This document shows positions 1 through 8,376 of a stretch of DNA of 64,000 nucleotides, in pieces. Both the position numbers and the translations under genes were made by a program. The stretch is taken from the NCBI GenBank assembly GCA_004293905.1, contig RDZE01000015.1, positions 62,001-126,000 of the forward strand, read 5' to 3'. Position 1 is the first letter of the stretch; each line of letters begins with the position of its first letter. Below the pieces are notes generated by a model. The model saw nothing but the letters and a program-made list of their open reading frames with translations, was not told the DNA's origin and ran no database searches. The DNA is from Cytophagales bacterium. GTDB taxonomy: Bacteria; Bacteroidota; Bacteroidia; Cytophagales; Microscillaceae.

Positions 1-1
1 T

Positions 2-838
2 CATGAAATATGGCCTAACCTTACTGCCTATGCCTACGGAGGTGTATCGATAGAGCCTTATCGCAAGTCTTTTGATAAAATATTGGGGCAACCCATCACC
101 TACATCGAAACCTATTTAGCTTCGGAGGGATTCATTGCCTTTCAGAAAAAACCCGAACACCACCTAAGCATGGTGCTTAATAATGGCTTGTTTTATGAGT
201 TTATCCCCTTCAACGAAAATAATTTTAATAGTGATGGCGAATTGGTAAACAATCCAGAAACAGTAATGATAGACGATTTGGAGGAGGGTAAAAACTACGC
301 CTTACTGCTCTCTACTTGTGCAGGGGCTTGGCGGTATATGATAGGCGATACTATTCAATTGGTCAATAAAAAAGAAAGTGAAATCATCATCACAGGGCGT
401 ACCAAACAATTTTTGAGCCTTTGCGGTGAGCACCTTTCCATAGAGAACATGGACAAAGCCATAGACTTATTAGCCAATGAACTCAATACTCCCATTACAG
501 AGTACACCGTAGCAGGCATACCACACGAAAACCTTTTTGCCCATCATTGGTTCATAGGCATAGATACTGACATCAGTGAGGAAGTACTCAGTCAGAAAAT
601 AGATGGTTATTTAGCCAAACTCAACGATGACTATAGAGTAGAGCGTCTGGCTGCACTCAAAGGAGTTTTTATTACCAAAATACCCTCCAATCTGTTTTAT
701 AAATGGATGGAATACAAAGGCAAAATGGGAGGACAGCACAAATTCCCACGTGTGCTCAAAAAGGCAATGTATGATGAATGGTTACAATTTTTAAAAGATA
801 ACAACATTTCTTATGACAAACATCTACAAAAACATTAG
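2..838 (+). CDS. GH3 family protein, 3' part (gene starts before the window)
   Basis: The frame is open from base 2 to a TAG at 836-838, so the 5' part lies outside the window. About 278 codons remain of a family usually near 500. Visible GH3-type segments are a WPNL / YGG stretch near the first codons, the block YLASEGFIAFQ, a GD(T/V)I-type turn after WRYMIGD, and ITGRTKQFLSLCGE, which resembles the adenylate-forming hinge region. Plant members conjugate amino acids to acyl acids through acyl adenylates. Bacterial members are common in Bacteroidota but their substrates are mostly unknown, so no specific reaction is assigned. A TTG at 83 could act as a start, but homology-like sequence continues upstream of it. 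The last 26 bases overlap the cytochrome c gene, suggesting co-transcription. Confidence 0.85.
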   Translation, partial: HEIWPNLTAYAYGGVSIEPYRKSFDKILGQPITYIETYLASEGFIAFQKKPEHHLSMVLNNGLFYEFIPFNENNFNSDGELVNNPETVMIDDLEEGKNYALLLSTCAGAWRYMIGDTIQLVNKKESEIIITGRTKQFLSLCGEHLSIENMDKAIDLLANELNTPITEYTVAGIPHENLFAHHWFIGIDTDISEEVLSQKIDGYLAKLNDDYRVERLAALKGVFITKIPSNLFYKWMEYKGKMGGQHKFPRVLKKAMYDEWLQFLKDNNISYDKHLQKH

Positions 839-1226
839 TAAAATATCTTTATTAATCACAATGGTATTGATGGGCTTCAACTATGTATCTTATGAAGAAG
901 CCCCAAACATAAAAAAGCAAGATGATTTGGCAGCGAGCAAAGCAAGAGGGAAAGAACTTTACCTTACCTATTGTCAAAGTTGCCACTTAGCTACAGGCGA
1001 AGGCGTATCGGGTGTATTTCCTGCACTCAAAGGTTGTTTCCGATTGGAAAGTGCTAAAGCTACTGTGTTAGTTATTGCCAAAGGTGAAAATTCAATGCCT
1101 GCTTTCCAAAATATGCTTACAGAACAGCAATTAGCCGATGTAACTAACTATATCAGAAACAGTTGGGGCAACGAAGGAGAGTATGTAAGTGCGCAAGCTG
1201 TCAAGAGTTTTTTACAAGCCAAATAA
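813..1226 (+). CDS. Small exported c-type cytochrome
   Basis: A 137-residue protein with an N-terminal hydrophobic segment (about residues 11-25) that should export or anchor it in the periplasm. It has one haem-binding CxxCH motif (CQSCH, C54-C57-H58) and a likely distal ligand Met95 in the motif NSMPAF. The spacing fits a class I, single-haem cytochrome c domain that shuttles electrons in the periplasm. The ATG overlaps the end of the GH3 gene by 26 bp. It precedes trpF by 13 bp, so the three may form one transcript, although no functional link is evident. The redox partner is unknown. Confidence 0.9.
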   Translation: MTNIYKNISKISLLITMVLMGFNYVSYEEAPNIKKQDDLAASKARGKELYLTYCQSCHLATGEGVSGVFPALKGCFRLESAKATVLVIAKGENSMPAFQNMLTEQQLADVTNYIRNSWGNEGEYVSAQAVKSFLQAK

Positions 1227-1239
1227 TACTTTTCAAAGC

Positions 1240-1881
1240 GTGAAAATTAAAATTTGTGGGCTTGCGCAGCCTCAAAATATTGCAGAGGTAATAAAAGCGC
1301 AAGCCGATTGGGTAGGGTTCATTTTTTATTCACCTTCGCCAAGATGGATAGAAAAGACATCTCCTGATTTGATTTTTTTTCAACAAATGAAAGAAGTAAA
1401 AAAAGTAGGTGTTTTTGTCAATGCTTCTTTTGATGAGGTACGCCAAAAAGTAAAAAACTATACTTTAGATTATGTTCAATTGCACGGCGATGAATCGGTA
1501 GAATACTGCCAAACCTTATACCAAGAAAACTTTAAATTAATCAAAGTTTTTCGCATTCAAGATACTTTTATAAGTCCCACAATCATTCAAGAATACGAGC
1601 CTTTTGTAGATTTTTTCCTCTTCGATACCCAAACCAAACAATATGGAGGAAGCGGACACGTATTTGATTGGCAACTATTGACAGATTATCGAAGTGCCAA
1701 ACCAATGATTGTAGGAGGGGGATTAAATCCTGACAATTTAGAAAAACTGCTTACATTTATTCGGGAAAAAAAACTACCTATAGCAGTGATAGACCTCAAC
1801 AGCGGTGTAGAAATCGAACCTGCGTTCAAAGATATTGAGAAAGTAAAAAAAAGTGTGAAAATGATTAGGCTATACTCCTAA
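1240..1881 (+). CDS. trpF: Phosphoribosylanthranilate isomerase
   Basis: This enzyme converts N-(5-phosphoribosyl)anthranilate to the carboxyphenylamino-deoxyribulose phosphate intermediate of tryptophan synthesis in the cytoplasm. TIM-barrel landmarks are KIKICGL at the N-terminus with the catalytic Cys, VGFIFYSPSPR, VGVFVN, VQLHGDE, a DT / GGSGHVFDW block with the catalytic Asp, VGGGLNPDNL and DLNSGVE. I place the start at the GTG at 1240 (213 residues), because the 17 codons available upstream are not part of the barrel and overlap the cytochrome gene. No other trp gene adjoins it; trpE lies about 55 kb away in this window. The 3' end overlaps the convergent FHA gene by 17 bp. Confidence 0.95.
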   Translation: MKIKICGLAQPQNIAEVIKAQADWVGFIFYSPSPRWIEKTSPDLIFFQQMKEVKKVGVFVNASFDEVRQKVKNYTLDYVQLHGDESVEYCQTLYQENFKLIKVFRIQDTFISPTIIQEYEPFVDFFLFDTQTKQYGGSGHVFDWQLLTDYRSAKPMIVGGGLNPDNLEKLLTFIREKKLPIAVIDLNSGVEIEPAFKDIEKVKKSVKMIRLYS

Positions 1882-2437
1882 ATTTAAAGATAGTGCCCCC
1901 TATTTTAATCATATCGCCATCTTTGAGTGTCCCTTCTTCCATAAATACATCATTCAGAAAAGTACCATTGGTAGAAAATTCATCTTTGAATTTGAAATGC
2001 CCCATACGATGTAAAACAGTAAGATGATGCCCCGAAACGGCATTGTCATTAGGTACAACAATATCACAAGCATCGCTTGCACCTATCAAATTTCTACCTT
2101 CATAGAGCCTGAAATCAGCACCATTGGCATCTATAGTAAAAGAAACCAACCAACCGACCAATTTTCGCCCCTGATGCGGTGATACTTGCTGAAAACTATT
2201 GCCCATAGAGCCCGCAAAAGGGTCGTAGTCATCGCCACTGCTGCCAAATATTTGTGTGCGGCTTAGGTTAGGTTTATTAAATATTTGTGTTTTACCCATA
2301 TTTTCGCCTTCATCATCATAGCCCATGCTTTCGTCATCGTCAAAATCTGCCATACTATTTTTTTTAGGACAATAGGGGCATTCTGCCATACTGATAGGGT
2401 AATAGTGTCCATTTTCGCATAATTTGAAATCACTCAT
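1865..2437 (-). CDS. FHA domain protein with N-terminal Cys-rich motif
   Basis: A 190-residue cytoplasmic protein. The N-terminus carries Cys7 and a CPYC pair (C20, C23), which looks like a small zinc-ribbon-type knuckle. A low-complexity acidic linker with two TQIF repeats follows. The last 90 residues form a forkhead-associated domain: LIGASDACDIVVPND, a SGHHLTV core with the conserved Ser-x-x-His, and the NGTFLNDVFM strand. FHA domains bind phosphothreonine peptides. The two TQIF threonines are plausible self-phosphorylation sites, by analogy with other bacterial FHA proteins, but no kinase gene is adjacent. It is followed downstream by trpF in the opposite direction, with a 17-bp overlap. 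Confidence 0.9.
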   Translation of the reverse strand: MSDFKLCENGHYYPISMAECPYCPKKNSMADFDDDESMGYDDEGENMGKTQIFNKPNLSRTQIFGSSGDDYDPFAGSMGNSFQQVSPHQGRKLVGWLVSFTIDANGADFRLYEGRNLIGASDACDIVVPNDNAVSGHHLTVLHRMGHFKFKDEFSTNGTFLNDVFMEEGTLKDGDMIKIGGTIFKFRSIA

Positions 2438-2448
2438 AATTTATTGGT

Positions 2449-2820
2449 TTATGTTTTTGCATCAAAATCTGTATAAGTAGTCATTAACCAAAGCAACCCT
2501 GAAAACACTCCCGATACTAACGCGCTGAACAAAAAAGCCCAAAAAATGCCACCTACGTGGAAGCCCGCCACCCAATCAGAGATAAGAAAAATGATGATGA
2601 CATTTGCCGCCGCAGGAAATAAACCCAAAGTAAGGGTCGACATAGGCAGTGAAGCTGCTTTGAGCATCGGTTGAATGAATACATTGGCAGTAGAGAGCAA
2701 TACAGTTACCATGATGGCTGCCCAAATGGAATCGAAACGCACATCGGGGTCTAAAAAAAAGGTAACTAATAACATAGAAATATAAAAAAGTAAACCTCTG
2801 CCCAATAGTTTTTGTATCAT
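2449..2820 (-). CDS. Phage holin family 4-like membrane protein
   Basis: A 123-residue, very hydrophobic protein with about four transmembrane helices (roughly residues 8-24, 33-50, 60-82 and 90-115). The pattern NVFIQPM followed by a TLGLF stretch is characteristic of the small-membrane-protein family named after phage holins (PF04020-like). Chromosomal members are widespread and unrelated to lysis; their function is unknown. It sits 11 bp upstream of the FHA gene on the same strand and is probably co-transcribed with it. There is no phage context. Confidence 0.8.
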   Translation of the reverse strand: MIQKLLGRGLLFYISMLLVTFFLDPDVRFDSIWAAIMVTVLLSTANVFIQPMLKAASLPMSTLTLGLFPAAANVIIIFLISDWVAGFHVGGIFWAFLFSALVSGVFSGLLWLMTTYTDFDAKT

Positions 2821-2860
2821 AGTGAGTGTATTAGTAGTTTTTTCTTTGGCAATAGTAAAA

Positions 2861-3667
2861 TTACAACTTTTTGAGTATATCTATCAAATCTAAGAGATTT
2901 TTTTTCAGAAGTTGTTGCATAATGCTGGCGCGTGCGGGGGCATATTCGGTTTCGCTATCGTTCATATAGTTAATTTTTGCCCTTTCGAGTTGTAGCGCGT
3001 GTATATTTTCAGCAGGTTTACCAAAATTACGGGTAATGGCACCCCCTTGAAAAGGAGTGTTATGAGTGGCACTATACCCCGAAGCAGATAGATTTTGCCA
3101 CATTTTTTCTATAAGTAGTGGGTGTGCAGATTGCTCTTGGTTAGAACCCAAAATAAAATCAGGAAATTTATCCTTACGAATGGCTGGCACATACTGACGA
3201 ATAGAATGTGCATCATAAAGCAGTGCATGCCCATGTGTTTTTTTGAATGATTGCAAAATTTCAGCTATTTTGGTATGATAGGGAAGATAATATTCCTGCG
3301 TTCTGCGTTGAATCTCTGCTGCTGAAGGTTGTTTTTCGGGCAAATAAATGGCATTGCCCAAAAAATCGGTAGTAGGTACTAAATCAGTAATCACACGCCC
3401 ATCTTGGTATAGAGGAGCATTGTTCGCATCACGATTTAGGTCTATCACCCAGCGGCTATAGTTGGCTTTGAGGATAGTAATGCCCATTTCGGTTGCAAAA
3501 TGATACAATTGGTCAAGAAAAAAATCAGTATCATCTAACTTTTCAATCATTGCAGGCACATAGTTGGCTTTCAAATCGGTAGGAATATGAATACCTGCAT
3601 GAGGGATACTTAACAAGATAGGCACTTGCGATGCAGAAGTGGGAGTTATCAGTTCGTACAATTGCAT
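2861..3667 (-). CDS. N-formylglutamate amidohydrolase family protein
   Basis: Members hydrolyse N-formyl-L-glutamate to glutamate and formate in histidine breakdown (HutG type 2), though many paralogues have other N-formyl or N-acyl substrates. Supporting motifs are LLSIPHAG near the start, WVIDLNRDANNAPLY, and YDAHSIR in the middle, which carry the zinc-binding and catalytic residues expected of the family. I chose the ATG at 3667 (268 residues, MQLYELITP) over an in-frame ATG 48 bp upstream. A TTG-N23-TAGCTTTG promoter lies between the two, so the upstream start would not be transcribed from it. No other hut genes are nearby, so the physiological substrate is open. Confidence 0.85.
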   Translation of the reverse strand: MQLYELITPTSASQVPILLSIPHAGIHIPTDLKANYVPAMIEKLDDTDFFLDQLYHFATEMGITILKANYSRWVIDLNRDANNAPLYQDGRVITDLVPTTDFLGNAIYLPEKQPSAAEIQRRTQEYYLPYHTKIAEILQSFKKTHGHALLYDAHSIRQYVPAIRKDKFPDFILGSNQEQSAHPLLIEKMWQNLSASGYSATHNTPFQGGAITRNFGKPAENIHALQLERAKINYMNDSETEYAPARASIMQQLLKKNLLDLIDILKKL

Positions 3668-3688
3668 TTTTATAAACTCTTTAGGCTT

Positions 3689-3722
3689 CAAAGCTAACCA
3701 AAAAAACTTGTGCATCTTGCAA
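3689..3722 (-). promoter_or_regulatory. Promoter of the FGase-family gene
   Basis: On the minus strand, TTG (3722-3720), a 23-base spacer and TAGCTTTG (3696-3689) fit the Bacteroidota -33/-7 pattern. Expected initiation is near 3682, about 15 bases before the ATG at 3667. It helps decide the start codon of that gene. Confidence 0.5.
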
Positions 3723-3781
3723 CTTTTAGTAAAAAATGCTAAATTTTGACATCTTCTTTAGTATCTATCTTTCTAACACAA

Positions 3782-4222
3782 ATGAAAAAAACATATACTA
3801 TCTTCTTACTCCTACTCTTATTAATGCTACACCTCAATACAATGGCGCAAAAAGCTAAAGCAATAACTATCAATGAAGTACTTACAACGGTGCAAGAAGC
3901 CTTTGCTACAGAATCGATGAGCAGTGTACAAAAATGGGCAGGTACGATATGTTGTTTTTTTATACAGAAGCAAATTTTAAAGCAAGGCTTTTTATCAATG
4001 AAAAAGGAGAAAAAATAAGGCGCATCTATGCCGCCGCAGAAGGAGGCAATTTCAATGAACTTTGCTCCCAACCAAACAATACAAGGACAAGAAATGGTCT
4101 ATCTGTTTGCTACAAAACTACAGTACATTCGCGTTATTCTGAAAAACGGAGAAAAGAGAACTTTTTTCCGATGCGACACGAACGGAAACCCTCTTGTTGA
4201 TACCAACGAAGAAGAAGACTAA
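3782..4222 (+). pseudogene. Frameshifted gene for a small secreted protein
   Basis: The gene begins at ATG 3782 with a clear signal peptide (MKKTYTIFLLLLLLMLHLNT, cleavage after AMAQ). The frame is kept to about 3940, to the residues SSVQKWAG. The next protein-like stretch (YDMLFFYTEANFKARLF, INEKGEKIRRIY) lies one frame back, up to about 4060. The C-terminus (APNQTIQGQEMVYLFATKLQ, then YIRVILKNGEKRTFF) returns to the first frame and ends at 4220-4222. This is what a one-base loss followed by a one-base gain would give. A near-consensus promoter (TTG 3746-3748, N17, TATCTTTC 3766-3773) is still in place. The intact product would be about 145 residues. The family is not recognised. Sequencing error is the main alternative to a true pseudogene. 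Confidence 0.6.
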
Positions 4223-4246
4223 AACAAAAAATATAAAAAAAATGCT

Positions 4247-4254
4247 TATTTTTG
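4247..4254 (+). promoter_or_regulatory. -7 element directly before the ddl start codon
   Basis: TATTTTTG matches TAnnTTTG and ends five bases before the ATG at 4260, so initiation would fall at or next to the start codon. No TTG sits at the ideal -33 distance, so this is weaker than the promoters at 12121 and 59667. Confidence 0.35.
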
Positions 4255-4259
4255 CACCC

Positions 4260-6953
4260 ATGAAAATAGGCATCTTTTTTGGCGGTCAATCGCGCGAGCG
4301 CGAAGTTTCTTTTGCAGGCGGAAGAACCGTCTATGACAACTTAGACAAAAACCTCTTTGAGCCCATTCCCATTTTTGTAGATAGCTTGGGCAATTTTATT
4401 CTCTTAGAGTGGCAATACATTTACAAGGGTACTATCCGTGATTTTTATCCACCCGCCCGATTTTTGCCCACTACTACGCACAAAATACAGCTTTATATAG
4501 AATCCTTAGCACAGCTAAGCGCGGAGGAACTTCAAAAAATTATTAACGAAGTAGGCAAACCCATCACCCCGATAGATTTTAAAACCCTCTTTGATTTTGC
4601 TTTTTTGGCATTGCACGGGCAATATGGCGAAGATGGTAATATTCAAGGAATTTTAGAATGGTATGGTATCCCTTATTCTGGCTCAGGTATTTTGCCCTCT
4701 GCCATCGGGATTGATAAGATAGTGCAAAGCCAAATATTGCAGCAAGCAGGTTTTAAAAGACCTAAACAGCTCATTATCAGCCAAGAAGAGTGGCAAAAAT
4801 ATGAACAAGCCCCCACAGAATGGCAAAAATTATTGCAAAAAATAACTCAACAAATAGGCTTCCCCGTAGTAGTAAAATCGCCACAACAGGGTTCTTCTAT
4901 TGGGGTTACTATTGTGCATACTCCAGAAATAACTGACCTCAAAAAAGCCCTACAAAAAAGCTTTTTTCAACAAACTATAGAAAATTGGCATCAAAAAACA
5001 CCTACCGAAAAACAAACCTTTTTGCTTCAATTTACCGATATTCGTGAGGGGTTAGGCTTTCCTGTAATAGATAACAAAACTAAGGAAACACTCTATACGG
5101 CACAAGCATTGTATGATTATTTGGAAGCCAGCCCAAAAGCAGTAACCCTTAGCAGTATTCACACAGAGCCAAGAATACTCTTAGAAGAGCACATCAAGGG
5201 CAAAGAGTTTTCTTGCATCGTCATTCAAGCTGAAGACGGCACGCCCATAGCATTGCCCCCTACTGAAATCAGAAAGTACAATGAATTATTCGATTATAGG
5301 TCAAAATATCTGCCCGGTACGAGCCGAAAAATTACGCCCATAGAAATAGCATCTACTTTGATAGCCGAAATCAGAGAGGCTTGCGAAAAACTTTTTAGAG
5401 CCTTGCAATGCAATGTTTATGCGCGCATTGATGGTTTCATTACACCCGATAATCAAATTTACCTCAACGACCCCAACACTACATCGGGAATGATGCCTTC
5501 TTCTTTCTTTTTCCACCAAGCGGCGGAAATAGGGCTCAATTCCAAAGATTTTCTTACCTACATCATCAGAACATCACTTGCAGAACGCATCAAAACGGGT
5601 AAAAATACTTGGGTATTGCAAAAACAACTGCAAGAAATTGACGAAAAAATCAAAAATAATAGAATACAACAAACCCAAAAAATACCTGTAGCGGTGCTTA
5701 TGGGAGGCTACTCTACCGAAAGACATATCTCTATGGAAAGCGGCAGAAACATTTATGAAAAACTGTCTTCTTCTACCAAATATCTGCCTTTTCCTGTATT
5801 TGTAATGGGCAACGACCAAGCCCATGAACTGTACGAAATCCCTGTCAATTATATGCTCAAAGACAACGCAGATGACATTCGCGATAAGATAAAAGCAGAT
5901 GAAACAGGGCAAAAACAGCAAGGAAGCGAAATACTAAATCATATCATTGCGGAGTGCCAAAATATTACAGAAAAATACGTAGGGCACAGCCTCAAAAAAC
6001 CACAAAAAATAAGTTATGCACAATTAGCCGAGCGTACCAAATTGGTATTTATTGCCCTACACGGACGACCCGGCGAAGATGGCGCAGTACAAACAGAGTT
6101 AGAAAAATATGGCATTGCTTACAATGGCTCAGGCGCGGAAAGCTCGCAAAAAACAATTAACAAGTATGAAACCAACGAAATACTACGAAAAAATGGCATT
6201 TTAGTAGCTTCACACGCCCTCATCTACCAAACAGATTGGGAAAAAGATGCCGAAAAAGTAATACATTGGGTAAAAGAACAATTTCAGTTTCCTATCATTG
6301 CCAAACCCGCCGATGATGGTTGTAGTTCGGCAGTGAAAAAAATAAAGAATGAAGCCCAACTTCGTGCCTTCGCTGCAATGATGTTCCGTCCTGAACCCGA
6401 ATTTTTGGAAGATGCTGTACAAACCTTAGGCTTGAAAAGAAACGAAGAATTTCCTCAAAAAAACTACTTTCTCATAGAGGCACTCATAGAACGACAAAAT
6501 GCCGATTACTTCCTTGAAATTACAGGAGGAATGTTGAGCACTGAAAATGGTTTTGAGGTTTTCGCACCTTCAGAAGCCTTAGCTACAGGCGATGTGCTGA
6601 GTTTAGAAGAGAAATTTTTGGCAGGCGAAGGGCAAAATATCACACCCGCCCGCTATGCTACAGATAACCCTACGCTCAATGCACAAATAGAACAAGAAGC
6701 CCAAAAAGTACTACAACGCACCGCCGAACTACTTGGCGTAGAGGGTTATTGTCGTATTGATGCCTTTGTAAGAGTATACCGCGAGCCGCTTAAGATAGAA
6801 ATCATCATCATAGAAATTAACTCACTGCCGGGTATGACACCTGCTACTTGTATTTTTCATCAAGCAGCACTCAATCAATACAAACCTTATCAATTCATAG
6901 ATAAAATATTAGAATACGGACAAAAGAAAGCACATGTTCTCTCTACAAAATAA
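4260..6953 (+). CDS. ddl: Double-length D-alanine-D-alanine ligase (two Ddl units in tandem)
   Basis: Ddl joins two D-alanines with ATP to make the dipeptide used in peptidoglycan precursors. This protein (897 residues from ATG 4260, beginning MKIGIFFGG) contains the fold twice. Unit 1 (residues 1 to about 460) shows GGQSREREVS, LALHGQYGEDG, VVKSPQQGSSIGV, ARIDGF and LNDPNTTSGM. Unit 2 (from about residue 474) shows GGYSTERHIS, ALHGRPGEDG, AKPADDGCSS, CRIDAF and IEINSLPGM. A single Ddl is about 300-370 residues, so this is a head-to-tail fusion with larger domains. Unit 2 keeps the metal-binding E-x-N; in unit 1 the Glu is replaced by Asp (N-D-P-N). Unit 1 keeps EREVS while unit 2 has ERHIS. 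The units may differ in activity. An SDR gene overlaps the 3' end by 20 bp. Confidence 0.93.
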   Translation: MKIGIFFGGQSREREVSFAGGRTVYDNLDKNLFEPIPIFVDSLGNFILLEWQYIYKGTIRDFYPPARFLPTTTHKIQLYIESLAQLSAEELQKIINEVGKPITPIDFKTLFDFAFLALHGQYGEDGNIQGILEWYGIPYSGSGILPSAIGIDKIVQSQILQQAGFKRPKQLIISQEEWQKYEQAPTEWQKLLQKITQQIGFPVVVKSPQQGSSIGVTIVHTPEITDLKKALQKSFFQQTIENWHQKTPTEKQTFLLQFTDIREGLGFPVIDNKTKETLYTAQALYDYLEASPKAVTLSSIHTEPRILLEEHIKGKEFSCIVIQAEDGTPIALPPTEIRKYNELFDYRSKYLPGTSRKITPIEIASTLIAEIREACEKLFRALQCNVYARIDGFITPDNQIYLNDPNTTSGMMPSSFFFHQAAEIGLNSKDFLTYIIRTSLAERIKTGKNTWVLQKQLQEIDEKIKNNRIQQTQKIPVAVLMGGYSTERHISMESGRNIYEKLSSSTKYLPFPVFVMGNDQAHELYEIPVNYMLKDNADDIRDKIKADETGQKQQGSEILNHIIAECQNITEKYVGHSLKKPQKISYAQLAERTKLVFIALHGRPGEDGAVQTELEKYGIAYNGSGAESSQKTINKYETNEILRKNGILVASHALIYQTDWEKDAEKVIHWVKEQFQFPIIAKPADDGCSSAVKKIKNEAQLRAFAAMMFRPEPEFLEDAVQTLGLKRNEEFPQKNYFLIEALIERQNADYFLEITGGMLSTENGFEVFAPSEALATGDVLSLEEKFLAGEGQNITPARYATDNPTLNAQIEQEAQKVLQRTAELLGVEGYCRIDAFVRVYREPLKIEIIIIEINSLPGMTPATCIFHQAALNQYKPYQFIDKILEYGQKKAHVLSTK

Positions 6954-7725
6954 AGTAGCCTTAGTGGGCGGTAGCACGCAAGGCATTGGTTGGGCAGCCG
7001 CTCAACTTTTAGCAAAAGCAGGTTCTAAAGTAGTTTTATTGGCAAGAAATGAAGAAAAATTAAAACAATGCCTTGCCGAATTGCCACGTCCTTATGCACA
7101 AACTCATGCCTACATCGTAGCCGATTTTGCACAACCACAACAGGTAAAGGCGGCACTTAGCCAATACCAACAAGAAAATCCCGAAGAATCTATTCATATC
7201 CTTGTAAATAATACAGGCGGACCACCTGCTGGAAAAGCTATAGAAGCATCTTTGGACGCTTTCCGCGAAGCCTTTGAAGCCCATCTGATTGTCAATCAAA
7301 TACTTACACAGCAATTGGTGGAGGGAATGAAAAAGGAAAAATTTGGACGCATTATCAATGTAATTTCCACCTCTGTAAAACAACCCTTAGATAATTTAGG
7401 GGTTTCGAATACCATAAGGGCAGCCGTAGCAAGTTGGGCTAAAACCCTTTCAAAAGAATTAGCAACCTTTGGTATTACGGTCAATAATGTACTACCCGGT
7501 GCAACAGCCACACAACGATTGGATACCTTGATTACTAATAAATCTAAAAAACAACAAGTGCCTTACGAGGTAATAGAAGCCGAAATGAAAGCTGAAGTGC
7601 CTGCCCAGCGTTTTGCCACACCTGAAGAAATAGGGGCTGCAATTCTCTTTTTGGCAACTGAAGAAGCTGCCTATATCAATGGTATTAATTTGCCCGTAGA
7701 TGGCGGAAGGCTTAGTACTTTATAA
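6934..7725 (+). CDS. SDR-family protein lacking the catalytic Tyr/Lys (atypical FabG-like)
   Basis: A 263-residue Rossmann-fold protein of the short-chain dehydrogenase/reductase superfamily. The cofactor motif is GGSTQGIG near residue 13, the NNAG-like motif is NNTGGP, and the C-terminus ends in a typical INLPVDGG block. The active site is unusual. After INVIST, where S-x12-Y-x3-K is expected, the sequence reads NLGVSNTIRAAV, so Tyr is replaced by Ser and Lys by Arg. A known BKR-like SDR subgroup has such an imperfect tetrad, and its reaction is undefined. It begins 20 bp inside ddl, which implies translational coupling but not necessarily a shared pathway. Confidence 0.85.
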   Translation: MFSLQNKVALVGGSTQGIGWAAAQLLAKAGSKVVLLARNEEKLKQCLAELPRPYAQTHAYIVADFAQPQQVKAALSQYQQENPEESIHILVNNTGGPPAGKAIEASLDAFREAFEAHLIVNQILTQQLVEGMKKEKFGRIINVISTSVKQPLDNLGVSNTIRAAVASWAKTLSKELATFGITVNNVLPGATATQRLDTLITNKSKKQQVPYEVIEAEMKAEVPAQRFATPEEIGAAILFLATEEAAYINGINLPVDGGRLSTL

Positions 7726-7743
7726 GAAAAACTACTCCATTTT

Positions 7744-8166
7744 TTAGACTTCTAATAGGGGAGCTATCTCAAATTTGGTCATGTGTACGAAAACTTGAGC
7801 TACTTTGGGGGCTTTCTCAGGGTCAGCCATCAACTGAGGCAATACCGAAGGAATTATCTGCCAAGAAACACCAAAACGGTCTGTAAGCCAACCACAACGG
7901 CTGTAAATGCCTCCCTTACCAAGTTGTTCCCAATAATAATCTATTTCGGTTTGTGTATCGCACTCTATTACTAATGATGCAGCAGGGGATAATTGGTATT
8001 GAGCACCTCCGTTGAGTGCCATGAGTTTGGTTTTATTGATTTCAAGAATGATGACAGTACTATTTTCCATCAAAATTTTACCATTCTCGAAAATGCGACA
8101 GTAGTAGTCAGCGGCATCTTTGGCATTTCCATCAAACCAAAGGCAAGTATAGAGTTGATTGGGCAT
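7744..8166 (-). CDS. VOC family protein (PhnB-like)
   Basis: A 140-residue cytoplasmic protein of the vicinal-oxygen-chelate fold, in the PhnB/3-demethylubiquinone methyltransferase-like branch. The start YTCLWFDGNAKDAADYYCRI, an LMALNGG turn, and the end block WLTDRFGVSWQIIPSVLPQL are typical. Proteins of this branch are usually orphan enzymes with unknown substrates. It is convergent with the SDR gene, with 18 bp between the stops. No promoter matching TAnnTTTG was found just upstream. Confidence 0.85.
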   Translation of the reverse strand: MPNQLYTCLWFDGNAKDAADYYCRIFENGKILMENSTVIILEINKTKLMALNGGAQYQLSPAASLVIECDTQTEIDYYWEQLGKGGIYSRCGWLTDRFGVSWQIIPSVLPQLMADPEKAPKVAQVFVHMTKFEIAPLLEV

Positions 8167-8376
8167 ATATGATTCTATTTTTTGCTAATAATTTCTCTTA
8201 AAAAAAACGTTAGTTCTTTTTGTAAATTTTATTTTAACTTTGTTAATAAATACAAAAAAGCCTAATTTTTTTTTATTATTAAAAAAGTAAATACTTTGAT
8301 TTTGCATAATTGGTTGATATAAAAAAGGCTTCTTAATATTGTTAAAAATTCTTTTAAAGGAAAACGAGAGTAGTAA

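Noticed and set aside
2449-2820. Holin-like gene as a sign of prophage
   Set aside because: The family is mostly chromosomal, and no phage structural, lysis or integrase gene lies nearby.
3955-3961. Programmed -1 frameshift at T-TTT-TTT as the main explanation
   Set aside because: A second shift back is needed later with no slippery motif, so paired indels or sequencing error are simpler. I keep it only as an alternative.
3739-4071. Minus-strand ORF of 110 codons over the frameshifted gene
   Set aside because: The sequence is Cys/Phe/Ile-rich and has no protein-like pattern, while the plus strand has a signal peptide and a promoter.
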